Positions 26,584 to 35,950 of a stretch of 64,000 nt of DNA are shown one piece after another. Numbering within the stretch: the stretch's first letter is position 1; each line of letters opens with the position of its first letter. The stretch is from Spirosoma sp. KCTC 42546. Lineage in GTDB: Bacteria; Bacteroidota; Bacteroidia; Cytophagales; Spirosomataceae. The notes beneath the pieces are model-generated. The model did not search any database, was not told where the DNA came from, and was given only the letters and a program-made list of their open reading frames with translations. The stretch lies in contig NZ_CP041360.1 of assembly GCF_006965485.1 (NCBI RefSeq), forward strand, positions 2,790,001-2,854,000, written 5' to 3'. The position numbers were made by a program, and so were the translations under genes.

Positions 26584-26647
26584 GATAGTGCCGAAAAGAG
26601 CCAGCAATTAACACTGTTTAAACTATTTTAACAAATTGTATCCGCTA

Positions 26648-27310
26648 CTACTGATGGCGAACAAGTAGGCGTTTAGTCGCTACTTTCTTTCCATCAACGG
26701 TTAGTTGATACAAATAATAACCAGTATCTAATGGCCGGGTAACGATTCGAACTTTACGATCATTTCGCTCAAGATCTATTTGCTCATAACCCGGTACAGG
26801 TGTGCCCAGTACATTCAGCAAAACTAGTTTGGCTTCGGTCACTGCACCTGTAAACTGATAATCCAGCTCTGCCACATCGTCGGCAGGATTGGGGTAAGCG
26901 TTCGAAATCCAGAGTTTATCGTTAGCAAACAAACGGTTATCGCTCTTGCCTTCCTGAGAAGGTGATTGCCGGATTTCGCTGGCTGGAGATGATGTCTCTG
27001 CTGCTGAGGTCCGAGCCGCTGCTTTGCCACTCGCATGAGGTAGCAACAACGACCGATAGTGTTCGTTAATAGCTGAATTTTTATTGAGCGTTATCGACCG
27101 ATCGAGTCCTGATAAGGTCGGATTAGGCATGATCGAAAACCGCTGAGTCGGTATTCGTGATGCGCTGGTTTTTTGTGGCGATGACGTTCGGCCCAATTCG
27201 AGTCGGCTTCCTTTCTGGCCATCCGTATCCCGAAGAGCGACCTGCGCTCTGAGCGGGATAGTTGCCGTTAGCAAGCCCGTCAATACACCAATAAGTATAA
27301 TTTGTTTCAT
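26648..27310 (-). CDS. Small secreted protein with type A T9SS sorting domain
   Basis: A 220-residue protein beginning at ATG 27310, which gives the signal MKQIILIGVLTGLLTATIPL. Residues about 25-135 are Ser/Arg/Thr-rich with no recognised domain. From about 140 it carries a type A sorting domain: ISNAYPNPADDVAELDYQF, then VLLNVLGTPVPG, TRPLDTGYYLYQLTVDGKKV and the final KRLLVRHQ. It is probably exported by the type IX system as a small surface protein. It is placed upstream of bamD and ends in a clear terminator. Confidence 0.8.
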   Translation of the reverse strand: MKQIILIGVLTGLLTATIPLRAQVALRDTDGQKGSRLELGRTSSPQKTSASRIPTQRFSIMPNPTLSGLDRSITLNKNSAINEHYRSLLLPHASGKAAARTSAAETSSPASEIRQSPSQEGKSDNRLFANDKLWISNAYPNPADDVAELDYQFTGAVTEAKLVLLNVLGTPVPGYEQIDLERNDRKVRIVTRPLDTGYYLYQLTVDGKKVATKRLLVRHQ

Positions 27311-27405
27311 GTAAGTCCACTTCAGGTACACACCTATTCACCACAAACCTATTCAGCTTAAAAGACAAAGTCAACTGTCTATTGTCTAAAAAATTGTTAA
27401 AAGTC

Positions 27406-29244
27406 TCAATTATTACCTTTTCGAACCAATTTTTGAGCCAAAGGTTTGTTTTGGCTCTTAATTTTTAATGGTTTTTTCACCGCAGGCTTCTCGGCCGGTG
27501 GCGTTTCGAGCCATAAAACCTGACCCTTTGTTGGTTTTTCTGCATCGCGCCACCGAAAACCGTCGAGTTCCTGCGTTTCGCCAGTTATTTCTTTAGGCGG
27601 AATAAGTTGCGAATCTGGATGTCCATAAAATCGAATTCGGCCAACTTTGTTGTCGTTAAATTCGATATTCATCCGGCTACATTCAACATGATTCAGGCCA
27701 ATCATTTTATTTTTTTCGTTGAGAGCGTAATAAATACTTTGCCCATTGCCATCAACAAGTACCCGATCAAGCGTTGTTCTCTCCTGAAGCCGTACAGTAT
27801 CAGAACCTGTTGAGCCAGTTCTTTTTTCTGTTACGCCTTTAGGTAGGGTATTCGTTGCAGAAGCCGTTGCATTTTTGATGTTATTGACTGCAGAAGATAG
27901 CTTTTTGTCAGACTTAGCCCTAGGCTGGTCCTCTGAAAGCGTATCTGGATTGACAAGTTTTGTGGCGAAATATGCCGTGATTGTACGCCCTTTTATCTGG
28001 TTGAAATTTTTTAGCGTATCGAGCGAGATAACGAACGATTTTGTTTTCAAAAACATGGTGTGAATCCGATTACTTTTGAGCAAAACCTTCATCGAATCGG
28101 CTTCCATCTGGTACTTGTTCTGGCTCCAGAGAATCGGTTTTTTGTAAAAATAAATGGTTGAATCAGCCGTGTCATAAATGAGAGAATCGCACTTGCTTTG
28201 TATGTCCGATTTATATAAAAAGACGTTTTTCTGACCCAGCAGTCGGCGGGTATTGGTAAGTTTGTTGTCGAAGGAAAATAGCGTATCAGCTCGAAGATAA
28301 AGCGTGTCATTTGTCGTCTCATTCGCAAGGCTTTTGGCAACCGCATGGCCCGTAACCCGCGAAATTCCGGCTTTCCCATTATAGCGAACATGGTCGCCGG
28401 TAATAACGGCTTTACGATCTTTGGCAACCATAATGACACTGCCTTTCGCAATCCCTAGTTCGGATACATTGTCATAGTAGAGTGAATCACCCGTTAACCG
28501 ATACTTGGGCGTCTCGACAGTAGCCCGACGCTGAAAATTAGAAATGCCCGATGTAGTATTGTATTGCCCGGCAATGGCCGTCAGAACCCCATCTTTATTT
28601 TTGATGCGCGTTGGCCCCTGAAAGGTTGCGATTCGGGTGAGCGAATTATACAGCAGCGAATCGGCGGTGAGCGTACCTTTGGTATTCACTAAACGTACAT
28701 TCTGACGAAATGTAAACAGTTTAGTGCGGGTGTCATAATAGCCTTCCTTGCTGGTCAGAACGTTTTCTTTGTCGACAATACGGCCTGGCGTTGGATAATG
28801 GGCAATACCCGACAGCATATCGTAGTCGAGTTGAGCGGTTGTCAGGGTCATTTTACGGTCATGCATAATTACATGACCACGCATATTTGCCTGACGCGTA
28901 TTGCCGTAATAAAACATAGTGTCACCCCGCACGTTAATCGTATCGCCCTGAACAAGCCGGACATTACCGTAGGCTTCGATTACATTGGTCGTCACGTTCT
29001 GAATCGCGAGATTGCAGTACATGAGTACACCTTTGTGCCGTAGCCGGACGTTATTATATAATTTCCGAACCGCCTGACCAGGTATATTTAGGACGACTAA
29101 ACTATCGGCATGAAATAACTCGACTTTATCGCCAGTGCCCGCAGCTACAGGCGCACCCCCAACTTGCGCCAGTGTATCCGTAGAGGGCACTAGTAAGCAA
29201 ACGCAAACGGCAACAAATAAAAAGCGGGCAAACAAACGAATCAT
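27406..29244 (-). CDS. OstA-like (LptA/LptD N-terminal) protein
   Basis: A 612-residue exported protein with a signal (1-26, ADTLAQ-type end). The mature part is made of repeated OstA/LptA beta-jellyroll units: LFHADSLVVLN, VIEAYGNVRLVQGDTINVRGD, RGHVIMHDRKMTLTTAQLDYD, then several repeats of the form GxVxL..L..Y. This is the LPS-binding groove fold of the transport bridge. The C-terminal third is charged and Lys-rich and lacks a barrel, so it is not LptD itself. It probably works in LPS transport with lptC. It diverges from tilS over 32 bases. Confidence 0.85.
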   Translation of the reverse strand: MIRLFARFLFVAVCVCLLVPSTDTLAQVGGAPVAAGTGDKVELFHADSLVVLNIPGQAVRKLYNNVRLRHKGVLMYCNLAIQNVTTNVIEAYGNVRLVQGDTINVRGDTMFYYGNTRQANMRGHVIMHDRKMTLTTAQLDYDMLSGIAHYPTPGRIVDKENVLTSKEGYYDTRTKLFTFRQNVRLVNTKGTLTADSLLYNSLTRIATFQGPTRIKNKDGVLTAIAGQYNTTSGISNFQRRATVETPKYRLTGDSLYYDNVSELGIAKGSVIMVAKDRKAVITGDHVRYNGKAGISRVTGHAVAKSLANETTNDTLYLRADTLFSFDNKLTNTRRLLGQKNVFLYKSDIQSKCDSLIYDTADSTIYFYKKPILWSQNKYQMEADSMKVLLKSNRIHTMFLKTKSFVISLDTLKNFNQIKGRTITAYFATKLVNPDTLSEDQPRAKSDKKLSSAVNNIKNATASATNTLPKGVTEKRTGSTGSDTVRLQERTTLDRVLVDGNGQSIYYALNEKNKMIGLNHVECSRMNIEFNDNKVGRIRFYGHPDSQLIPPKEITGETQELDGFRWRDAEKPTKGQVLWLETPPAEKPAVKKPLKIKSQNKPLAQKLVRKGNN

Positions 29245-29276
29245 GTGACAAAACTACGGCTTTGGGCCGACACCGG

Positions 29277-30632
29277 ATGTTGGAGCAGAATTTTTTAGCA
29301 TTTATTAACGACAATCAACTATTCGGTCCCAGCGATCGTGTGCTGTTGGCCGTAAGTGGCGGCATTGACTCAATGGTACTGGCTGAACTAGTTTATCGTA
29401 TCGGGCAGCCATTTGCCATAGCCCATGTCAACTTCGGTCTACGTGGCCAGGACTCAGAGAATGATGCCTTGTTTGTTCAGAACAAGGCTGAATACTATGG
29501 GGTTCCGTTTCATCTAACACACTTCGATACAACTGCTGTTGCTAAGGAACAGGGCATTTCTATTCAAATGGTTGCCCGAGATCTCCGGTATGCCTGGTTT
29601 GCTCAGCTTCTTCAGGACTATCAATATTCCTGTGTAGCAACGGCTCATCACAAGAATGATGTATTGGAAACGCTGTTGCTCAATCTCACCCGTGGCACCG
29701 GCTTAGCTGGCTTACATGGTATTGCGAGTAGCAAGAACGGAATAATACGTCCACTATTGTTTGCGACTCGCCCCGAGCTGGCTACCTATGCCGATGAACA
29801 TAACGTGCTCTACCGGGAGGACAGTTCTAATTATAATGATACCTATGCTCGTAACCGGATTCGGCACCATGTTGTTCCGGTTCTGACCGATCTGAATCCG
29901 GGATTATGGCAAACATTACCCCGTACAATTGAGCGGCTGCGGGCTGCAGAAACGCTGATGCAGGCTGAACTTCAACGTTCCTGGCAGGAAACGGCAAGGC
30001 AAGATGGAGAACAAATCATACTACCTGTCAATAAGCTACAGGCATTACCTGAACCCGTGTTCCGACTAACAGAATGGTTCAAACCATTCGGATTTACTGA
30101 CAATCAGGTGGAGCACATGGTTGAATCCTTACATCAACCTGTTGGGCAGGTATTCTCGTCAACTACCCATCGGATCAGTCATGAACGTATAGGTTTGGTA
30201 CTTGAACCCTTAGTAAAGAAGGCAGACTACGAAATTATGCTACAGGATTGGCCTGATGGACCAGTGGAAGTAGACTCTGTGTTTACGCTTACGTTGGAGA
30301 GACAAGAGAAATCCGATGACTTCCGTCCATTGCCAGATTCAAGTGTGGCTTGCCTGGATGCAGATCGACTGACGTTTCCGCTTACCATTCGCCCCTGGAG
30401 ACAAGGTGATCGGTTCCGGCCCCTGGGCCTAAATGGGCATAAGTTAGTTAGTGATTTGCTGAATGACCTGAAGCTTAGCCGTACTGAGCGTGAACAAACA
30501 GCAGTACTGCTCTCGGGTGGTCAGATTGCCTGGGTCATTGGCCATCGGATAGACCATCGCTTTCGCGTTCAGGCTGAAACGAAGCGAATTGGTCGATTTT
30601 CGTTGAGTAGAAAAAGGAAATTTAATCGTTGA
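29277..30632 (+). CDS. tilS: tRNA(Ile)-lysidine synthase
   Basis: A 451-residue TilS that converts C34 of the tRNA-Ile(CAU) anticodon to lysidine. ATG 29277 is used because the 15 bases before it belong to a TTG-started extension. The PP-loop AVSGGIDS (25-32) is complete. ATAHHKNDVLETLLLNLTRG and the RNRIRHHVVP segment follow as in the family. The C-terminal domain ends with RPWRQGDRFRPLGLNGHKLVSDLL. It is essential in most bacteria. It stands alone on the plus strand, divergent from the OstA-like gene. Confidence 0.95.
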   Translation: MLEQNFLAFINDNQLFGPSDRVLLAVSGGIDSMVLAELVYRIGQPFAIAHVNFGLRGQDSENDALFVQNKAEYYGVPFHLTHFDTTAVAKEQGISIQMVARDLRYAWFAQLLQDYQYSCVATAHHKNDVLETLLLNLTRGTGLAGLHGIASSKNGIIRPLLFATRPELATYADEHNVLYREDSSNYNDTYARNRIRHHVVPVLTDLNPGLWQTLPRTIERLRAAETLMQAELQRSWQETARQDGEQIILPVNKLQALPEPVFRLTEWFKPFGFTDNQVEHMVESLHQPVGQVFSSTTHRISHERIGLVLEPLVKKADYEIMLQDWPDGPVEVDSVFTLTLERQEKSDDFRPLPDSSVACLDADRLTFPLTIRPWRQGDRFRPLGLNGHKLVSDLLNDLKLSRTEREQTAVLLSGGQIAWVIGHRIDHRFRVQAETKRIGRFSLSRKRKFNR

Positions 30633-30775
30633 TAGCTACTTGAAAATTGTATTTTTAAGATACCATAACAAAAAAAGTAGCGCTTTAGGGGGGCGATACC
30701 AATTAGCTTATAAAGTTGGCATTCTATTTGTTAGGTTTCTGGCGAGCCCATAGTTTCTACTAACTCTCTAATACC

Positions 30776-33058
30776 ATGAACCGAATTGTACGTGTCCTAT
30801 TACTAACAGGACTAGCCTTCTGGAGTCTGAATGTTCAGGCACAAAGTGCGCGTTTACGAGCGGCTAACAAGCAATTTGATAATCTCAGCTATGTCAGCGC
30901 AGTGCGGGCGTATGAGGAATTTCTGCGGGCCGACAAAAAGAAAGATCCAGCCGAAACGCGCGATGCACTTATTAAACTTGGGTACAGCTACCGAAAGTTG
31001 CAGGATACCCGCAACGCAGAGCGTGTGTATGGCGAACTGGTAAAATCCTATACCGATCTGGATAGCGAAGTATACCTATACTATGCGCAGTCGCTGGCGG
31101 CCAATGGTAAATACCGGGAGTCGCAGAAAATGTATAGCCAGTACGGCGAAAAACAGGGCCAAGACCTCCGTGGACGCCGATTTACGGTATCTTACATGGA
31201 TATGAGCCGGTTCTATCAGGATTCGTCTTCCTACCGGTTGTACAACCTCCCGATCAACTCCCGGCAGGCCGATTTCAGCCCGATGTACTATAAGGGTGGG
31301 ATTGTTTTCGTATCAGCTCGCGATGAATCGGGTGTAGTGAAGCGCGTATTCAACTGGAATCAAACCCCCTTTCTGGATCTCTATTTTCATCCGGATACGA
31401 ATCAACTGCGTGTGCCGGGTGCTGATCTGACCCGCTCGATTAATTCAGCTGTATTAGGTGGTGGTAGCGATGCAAAAACAGCCGGTACTGAAGTTACTGC
31501 TGAGAATCAACCCTTATCGAAAGCTGAGATTTTTAGCCGCACACTCAATACCAAATACCATGAAGGTCCAATGACCTTTACGAAAGATCAGAACTACATC
31601 GTCTTCACCCGTAACAATACGAGTAAGGGGAAAGCGGGTAAGAGCTCAGATGGGGTAAAAAAATTGAAATTGTATTCTTCCGTGAATAAGAACGGTAAAT
31701 GGGTCGATATTCAGGAAGTTCCTTTCAACAGCAACGAATACTCCGTTGGTCACCCCGCTTTCTCGGCCGATAATACAAAAATGTATTTTGCTTCGGATAT
31801 GCCGGGCGGTTATGGCGGTACGGATATCTACGTAGTTGAATTCAACAATGGTCAGTGGGGAACGCCCGTAAATATGGGCAAAGAAATTAATACCGAAGGC
31901 AACGAAATGTTCCCGTTTGCTTCTGAAGGAGATGATTTATATTTCTCATCTGATGGGCATGAGGGCCTGGGTGGTCTGGACGTATTTGTGGCCGAACTGA
32001 AAGACGGTATTGCTTATAAAGGCGTTCAGAACGTAGGTGCACCGATCAACTCCGAAAAGGATGATTTTGGGTTCATCACGGATAAGAATCGTACAACAGG
32101 TTTTGTGAGCAGTAACCGTAAAAAAGGTGTAAGCGATGATGATATCTATTCGTTCCGCCGTGCCTGCAAGCAGCTTAACATTCTGGTGTATGATGCCAAA
32201 ACCAATACGCCACTTGAAAATGCGGATGTTCGGATTTTGCGGAATGGCATCAATCAGGATCTTCGTTTAACCAACGTGCAGGGCCGTACCGATTTATGTG
32301 TCGACTCGAACACCGAATACGAATTTAAAGCCATTAAAGAAGGCTACGCCATGAACAGCGTTCGTTTCTCAACCCTGACGCAGTCGGCTAAACCGGTCAT
32401 GAACGTATCGATTTACCTTGAGAAGTCGGAAAATACGTTAGTGAAGGGTGTAATCAAGACGGAAGTAAACCAGCAGCCCGCAACGGGTGTGAAGGTGACC
32501 TTGCGGAATGAGAAGGATAAATCGGAACAAACCGTAACGACTGGTCCAGATGGCGGCTATGAGTTTGATGTGAAGCCAAACGCACCTTATACGATTACAG
32601 CTCAGAAAGATCGCTACGCAACCAAAAAAGCGCAGTATGGCAAAACGAAGCGTAAATCGAAAATTGTTACGGACTCCCTGGGTTTGTATGGCGTAGGGGA
32701 TGTATTTCAACTCAAGAATATTTATTACGACCTGAACAAGTTCTTTATTCGTGCTGATGCTGCACAGGAACTAGATCATGTACTGGCTATTCTTAAGGAG
32801 TACCCACAAATGCAGATCGAACTTCGGTCACATACCGATGCCCGTGCTACAGACACCTACAATATCCGGCTATCGGAGAGTCGTGCTCGTGCGGCAATGG
32901 ATTATCTGGTGGCTCGGGGGATTCCCGCCAGTCGCCTGGTGGCGCGGGGCTATGGTGAATCCGAGATTCTCAACGGCTGCGTAGATGGCGTGAATTGTAC
33001 GGAAAGCGAGCACCAGCAAAACCGCCGGACCGAGTTTAAAGTATTAGCTGTACAATAA
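30776..33058 (+). CDS. PorE-like OmpA family protein (TPR, PD40, CRD, OmpA)
   Basis: A 760-residue envelope protein with four visible modules. Signal peptide 1-22. TPR-like helices at about 25-145 (LIKLGYSYRKLQDTRNAERVY). A PD40/WD40-like propeller at about 160-460 (YSVGHPAFSADNTKMYFASDMPGGYGGTDIYV). A carboxypeptidase-regulatory-like domain at about 465-630. OmpA_C at about 650-758, with HTDARATDTYNIRLSESRA for peptidoglycan binding. The same order occurs in the T9SS protein PorE of Porphyromonas, but paralogues are common in this phylum, so I keep the name general. It ends at a strong terminator. Confidence 0.9.
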   Translation: MNRIVRVLLLTGLAFWSLNVQAQSARLRAANKQFDNLSYVSAVRAYEEFLRADKKKDPAETRDALIKLGYSYRKLQDTRNAERVYGELVKSYTDLDSEVYLYYAQSLAANGKYRESQKMYSQYGEKQGQDLRGRRFTVSYMDMSRFYQDSSSYRLYNLPINSRQADFSPMYYKGGIVFVSARDESGVVKRVFNWNQTPFLDLYFHPDTNQLRVPGADLTRSINSAVLGGGSDAKTAGTEVTAENQPLSKAEIFSRTLNTKYHEGPMTFTKDQNYIVFTRNNTSKGKAGKSSDGVKKLKLYSSVNKNGKWVDIQEVPFNSNEYSVGHPAFSADNTKMYFASDMPGGYGGTDIYVVEFNNGQWGTPVNMGKEINTEGNEMFPFASEGDDLYFSSDGHEGLGGLDVFVAELKDGIAYKGVQNVGAPINSEKDDFGFITDKNRTTGFVSSNRKKGVSDDDIYSFRRACKQLNILVYDAKTNTPLENADVRILRNGINQDLRLTNVQGRTDLCVDSNTEYEFKAIKEGYAMNSVRFSTLTQSAKPVMNVSIYLEKSENTLVKGVIKTEVNQQPATGVKVTLRNEKDKSEQTVTTGPDGGYEFDVKPNAPYTITAQKDRYATKKAQYGKTKRKSKIVTDSLGLYGVGDVFQLKNIYYDLNKFFIRADAAQELDHVLAILKEYPQMQIELRSHTDARATDTYNIRLSESRARAAMDYLVARGIPASRLVARGYGESEILNGCVDGVNCTESEHQQNRRTEFKVLAVQ

Positions 33059-33088
33059 AAAGCTTCGCATTAATACCCATAGTTGTGT

Positions 33089-33125
33089 AACAAAAACGGC
33101 CCGTCGAAAATGGGCCGTTTTTGTT
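33089..33125. terminator. Bidirectional terminator hairpin
   Basis: AACAAAAACGGCCC (33089-33102) and GGGCCGTTTTTGTT (33112-33125) form a perfect 14-bp stem with a 9-base loop. The A run on one side and the T run on the other allow termination of both the OmpA gene and the convergent small gene. Confidence 0.9.
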
Positions 33126-33139
33126 ATGTTGATCAGTCA

Positions 33140-33322
33140 TTACGATTGCTTAACATGCTTCTTATGGACCGATGAAGTCATCGTTTTTGATTTCGATGGC
33201 GTAGTCTTCTTCACAGTCGTTGTTGTTTTAGATACTGGTTTGTCTTGTGAAGGCGTGTTGGCAAACGAGATATTGACACAAAGAGCGGCTACCGCAAGGG
33301 CTGCCAATATTGACTTTTTCAT
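33140..33322 (-). CDS. Small secreted basic protein
   Basis: A 60-residue protein whose first 22 residues are a good Sec signal (MKKSILAALAVAALCVNISFA). The short mature part is made of Lys, Thr and Ser (KTTTTVKKTTPSKSKT) and ends HKKHVKQS. It has no recognised domain. It is convergent with the OmpA gene. Such short basic exported proteins are common in the genus but of unknown role. That the ATG, signal and stop all fit is the main support. Confidence 0.6.
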   Translation of the reverse strand: MKKSILAALAVAALCVNISFANTPSQDKPVSKTTTTVKKTTPSKSKTMTSSVHKKHVKQS

Positions 33323-33431
33323 GAGCTTAAGAATGGTTTTTAGTGAAAGAACCCCGCCTTTCTGGCGAACTTCCTAAATGAAAGGTCGACTAGTAGGATG
33401 AAGTACTAATGAATGATAACTTAAAAACCAG

Positions 33432-33947
33432 TTAAACTGTTATCACGCGCACCGTAACCGAGAGTTGACCTACATGGCGCATCGTGTGTTCGGCAGCGTG
33501 CGTCAGTAAACCAATCAGGGTAGAGGGGAGTTGCGCCCGACCCACTCCACGTATTTCAGTCAGAGCTTGTTCATCGGTCAAACGGAGTTGGGCTAATGCT
33601 TTTTCAACCTGCTCAGTAAACAAATTAACTAACTCCTGAACAGAAAGGGGCGACTCACCTGGCTTACCTTCTGATGCTAAGAATGCTAGCTGATCAGGCG
33701 AAAGCGCTTCCTGGCGTGCGTAGGTAAAGAGCCGATCCAATACGCCTGCCAAGTGTTGCAGGTGATAGCCCACCGATGCCACGTTCGCTGGTCGCTCCCA
33801 AAGTAATTGGTCTGGAAAATCATGCATGAGTGTGCTCACCTCTTCGCGGGCCTGCAGCAGTGCGTGTGCTATGGGCTGGAGTAGGGGTGGCATAGTTGAG
33901 AGAGGGCCACGTAACCAGACTTCGCGTGTTTCAACTGGGGGTTGCAT
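33432..33947 (-). CDS. DinB family four-helix protein
   Basis: A 171-residue DinB-like protein. The metal-binding histidines fit the family: YHLQHLAGVLDRL (helix 2) and HAAEHTMRHVGQL (helix 4), with a long N-terminal helix HALLQAREEVSTLMHDF. In bacilli, members act as thiol transferases with bacillithiol; here the substrate is unknown. The start region lies inside a 30-base direct repeat that also precedes an 18-codon frame, so the 5' end appears duplicated. It is cytoplasmic. Confidence 0.87.
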   Translation of the reverse strand: MQPPVETREVWLRGPLSTMPPLLQPIAHALLQAREEVSTLMHDFPDQLLWERPANVASVGYHLQHLAGVLDRLFTYARQEALSPDQLAFLASEGKPGESPLSVQELVNLFTEQVEKALAQLRLTDEQALTEIRGVGRAQLPSTLIGLLTHAAEHTMRHVGQLSVTVRVITV

Positions 33948-34036
33948 AGGTACTTACTAAGTTAATTCGCCTTTCAGGAGCTCACCAATACCCGCCTGCA
34001 AACGCTGTTGCATAGGTACTTACTAAGTTAATTCGC
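33941..34036 (-). repeat. Duplicated 30-base start region of the DinB gene
   Basis: The 30 bases 33941-33970 recur exactly at 34007-34036 with a 36-base spacer (unit 66). On the minus strand each copy ends in ATGCAAC. One copy begins the DinB gene. The other begins an 18-codon frame (MQQRLQAGIGELLKGELT) that stops 10 bases before the DinB start. Confidence 0.9.
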
Positions 34037-34153
34037 TAATCAACGATAGACAAAATAGGGACAAAAATTTTATTATTTACGACTTTCCTTTTCACCCTTC
34101 GGCCTATATAGCTAAACAACGTCTGATAATTTTACCAGTTTAACATCTGTAGT

Positions 34154-34990
34154 ATGCGACTCAATTTTAGCATTTGGCTTCGTGTTTTAGCACTTTTTAT
34201 TTTATTGACTTCCTGTGAAGATCACCGAATTCCAGCAGCTCAGCGGTTTCGAATTAAACGTGTTTCGTATAAACACATAAATGACACAAACCGCTCGTAT
34301 AACACATTTAATTATTCTATCGAAGGTCGTTTAGATAGTATAACTTCTGGATATATAGGCACCAATTGGATTTCTGTGAATGGTAGAAAACTACTGTATT
34401 ATAACGAGCAAGGTAAGCTCATAAAAATAGAGAGACAATTTAAAGCTGGTACTGGAATGGCGGTATATACCCCAGGCGAATACGTTGCTGATATGAGGTA
34501 TTACTATACCTATGATGAGGGTGGTAAGCTTATCTCAGTATACACAGAGCAGGTGAGTGACATCGATAAATTTGCCCGCTTTGCGGGTCAGTGGAATTTT
34601 GACTATAAAGACGGGGATAAAGTTCCGAGCCGAGTGACATCAATCAGTGGTGGGCCTGTATCGTCTGGACGAGCCGTATATGCTTATAATTATTATACCT
34701 ATGATAAGGGGAATGTTGTTACAAGGGAACAAAGTAATCAACCTAAGTCTGGTATTTACCCTCCTGAAACGTTTCAATATGACGACAGACCTAATCTTCT
34801 TTACGGATTAATGTATGGCGTGTTCTACACACATGATTTAATCGATTTATATGATGATATTAGGGCTTTTAGCCAAAATAATGCTATGCTAAGCCATGAA
34901 ATTTACACGTATGATTCGAATGGCTTACTGACAAAAGCCACCCAACGTGATGGTAATTATGAGATCATTTATGACTATGAATCTTACTAG
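34154..34990 (+). CDS. Lipoprotein with RHS-like YD motifs
   Basis: A 278-residue lipoprotein with signal MRLNFSIWLRVLALFILLTSC. The mature part has several repeated YxYDxxGKL-type turns: LLYYNEQGKLIKIE, YYYTYDEGGKLISVYTE, NYYTYDKGNVVT and EIYTYDSNGLLTKAT. These resemble RHS/YD repeats that form beta shells. Similar standalone lipoproteins occur in several Bacteroidota as hypothetical proteins. The gene is A/T-rich relative to its neighbours and isolated, so it may have been acquired. The function is unknown. Confidence 0.72.
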   Translation: MRLNFSIWLRVLALFILLTSCEDHRIPAAQRFRIKRVSYKHINDTNRSYNTFNYSIEGRLDSITSGYIGTNWISVNGRKLLYYNEQGKLIKIERQFKAGTGMAVYTPGEYVADMRYYYTYDEGGKLISVYTEQVSDIDKFARFAGQWNFDYKDGDKVPSRVTSISGGPVSSGRAVYAYNYYTYDKGNVVTREQSNQPKSGIYPPETFQYDDRPNLLYGLMYGVFYTHDLIDLYDDIRAFSQNNAMLSHEIYTYDSNGLLTKATQRDGNYEIIYDYESY

Positions 34991-35050
34991 ATTACTAACA
35001 AGGCCAAAACAGGTTCTTTACCCCTGATTATGAGAGGAAGGCTTGACTAG

Positions 35051-35839
35051 TTAAATCACCGTTCCGCCATCCGCATAAAACAAGCTCCCTGTGCTATAGG
35101 ATGAGGCATTAGATGCCAGAAACAACGCCAGTGGGCTGATTTCGTCGGTTGTACCCATACGGGCAATCGGGATTCGCTTGGTGAAGTGATCCAGAATCTT
35201 CTCATCCTGCCAGAGGGCCTGACTAAATTTGGTTTTGATCAGACCAGGACAAATGGCATTCACCCGAATCCCGTCAGGACCCCATTCTTTCGCCAGTACC
35301 TTTGTGAGCATATTCAACGATGCTTTACTGACACTGTACATACCTAAGCCGGGGTCGGGTGTATGACCAGCAATACTGCTGATCATGATGATACTACCTC
35401 CACCACGGGCTTTCATGCTGGGATAGCAAAGCTTACTTAACTCAAATGGTGCCTTCACATTGGCCTGCATGATCTTGTCAAAAGCCGCACCATCGCAGTC
35501 GAGAGAGGGGCCGAAAACGGGGTTCGATGCAGCGTTGTTAACTAAAATATCAATGCCTCCGTAAGTAGCAATGCTTTTATCAACTAATTGCCGAAGCTGA
35601 TCCATATCGCCTACATGAGCGGCAATGCCTGTGGCATCGCCACCCTGCGCCCGGATGTCGCTGGCGAGGGCGTCGCAGGCATCCTGTTTGCGGCTACTCA
35701 CAATAACTTTAGCACCGAAACGGGCAAATACACGCGCCATGTCTTCGCCAATGCCTTTGCTGGCTCCAGTTATAATGGCCACTTTTCCGGTCAGGTCAAA
35801 CATGGCTTTTTCGGTAGTGGGTTGGAGAGAGTTTTCCAT
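35051..35839 (-). CDS. SDR family oxidoreductase
   Basis: A 262-residue classical short-chain dehydrogenase. GASKGIG (25-31) binds NAD(P). NNAAS (about 101-105), Ser154/155, Tyr168 and Lys172 (YSVSK) form the active site, and INAICPGLIKT-type sequence follows. The ATG at 35839 adds 12 residues to the likely alternative at 35803. It resembles DHRS4-like or 3-oxoacyl-reductase members. It lies downstream of the amidoligase cluster but a 32-bp hairpin separates it, so cotranscription is doubtful. Confidence 0.88.
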   Translation of the reverse strand: MENSLQPTTEKAMFDLTGKVAIITGASKGIGEDMARVFARFGAKVIVSSRKQDACDALASDIRAQGGDATGIAAHVGDMDQLRQLVDKSIATYGGIDILVNNAASNPVFGPSLDCDGAAFDKIMQANVKAPFELSKLCYPSMKARGGGSIIMISSIAGHTPDPGLGMYSVSKASLNMLTKVLAKEWGPDGIRVNAICPGLIKTKFSQALWQDEKILDHFTKRIPIARMGTTDEISPLALFLASNASSYSTGSLFYADGGTVI

Positions 35840-35851
35840 AATAGATAAAAA

Positions 35852-35944
35852 GTTTGAGGTTCGTAGTTTGAGGTTTGACGTTAGATAACACCTGAGTTAC
35901 CGATGCGCCCAGTAACGTCAAACCACAAACTACGAACCTCAAAC
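35852..35944. repeat. 32-bp inverted repeat of GTTTGAGG words
   Basis: Arms 35852-35883 and 35913-35944 pair over 32 bases with one mismatch; the loop is 29 bases. The arm contains GTTTGAGG twice at 16-base spacing and GTTTGACG-like variants. It closely resembles the element at 48005-48080. It ends 6 bases before the stop of the ATP-grasp-like gene. Confidence 0.88.
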
Positions 35945-35950
35945 AATCTT

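Noticed and set aside
30776..33058. Naming the OmpA protein PorE outright
   Set aside because: The module order fits but paralogues of this layout are common in the phylum, so only a PorE-like call is given.
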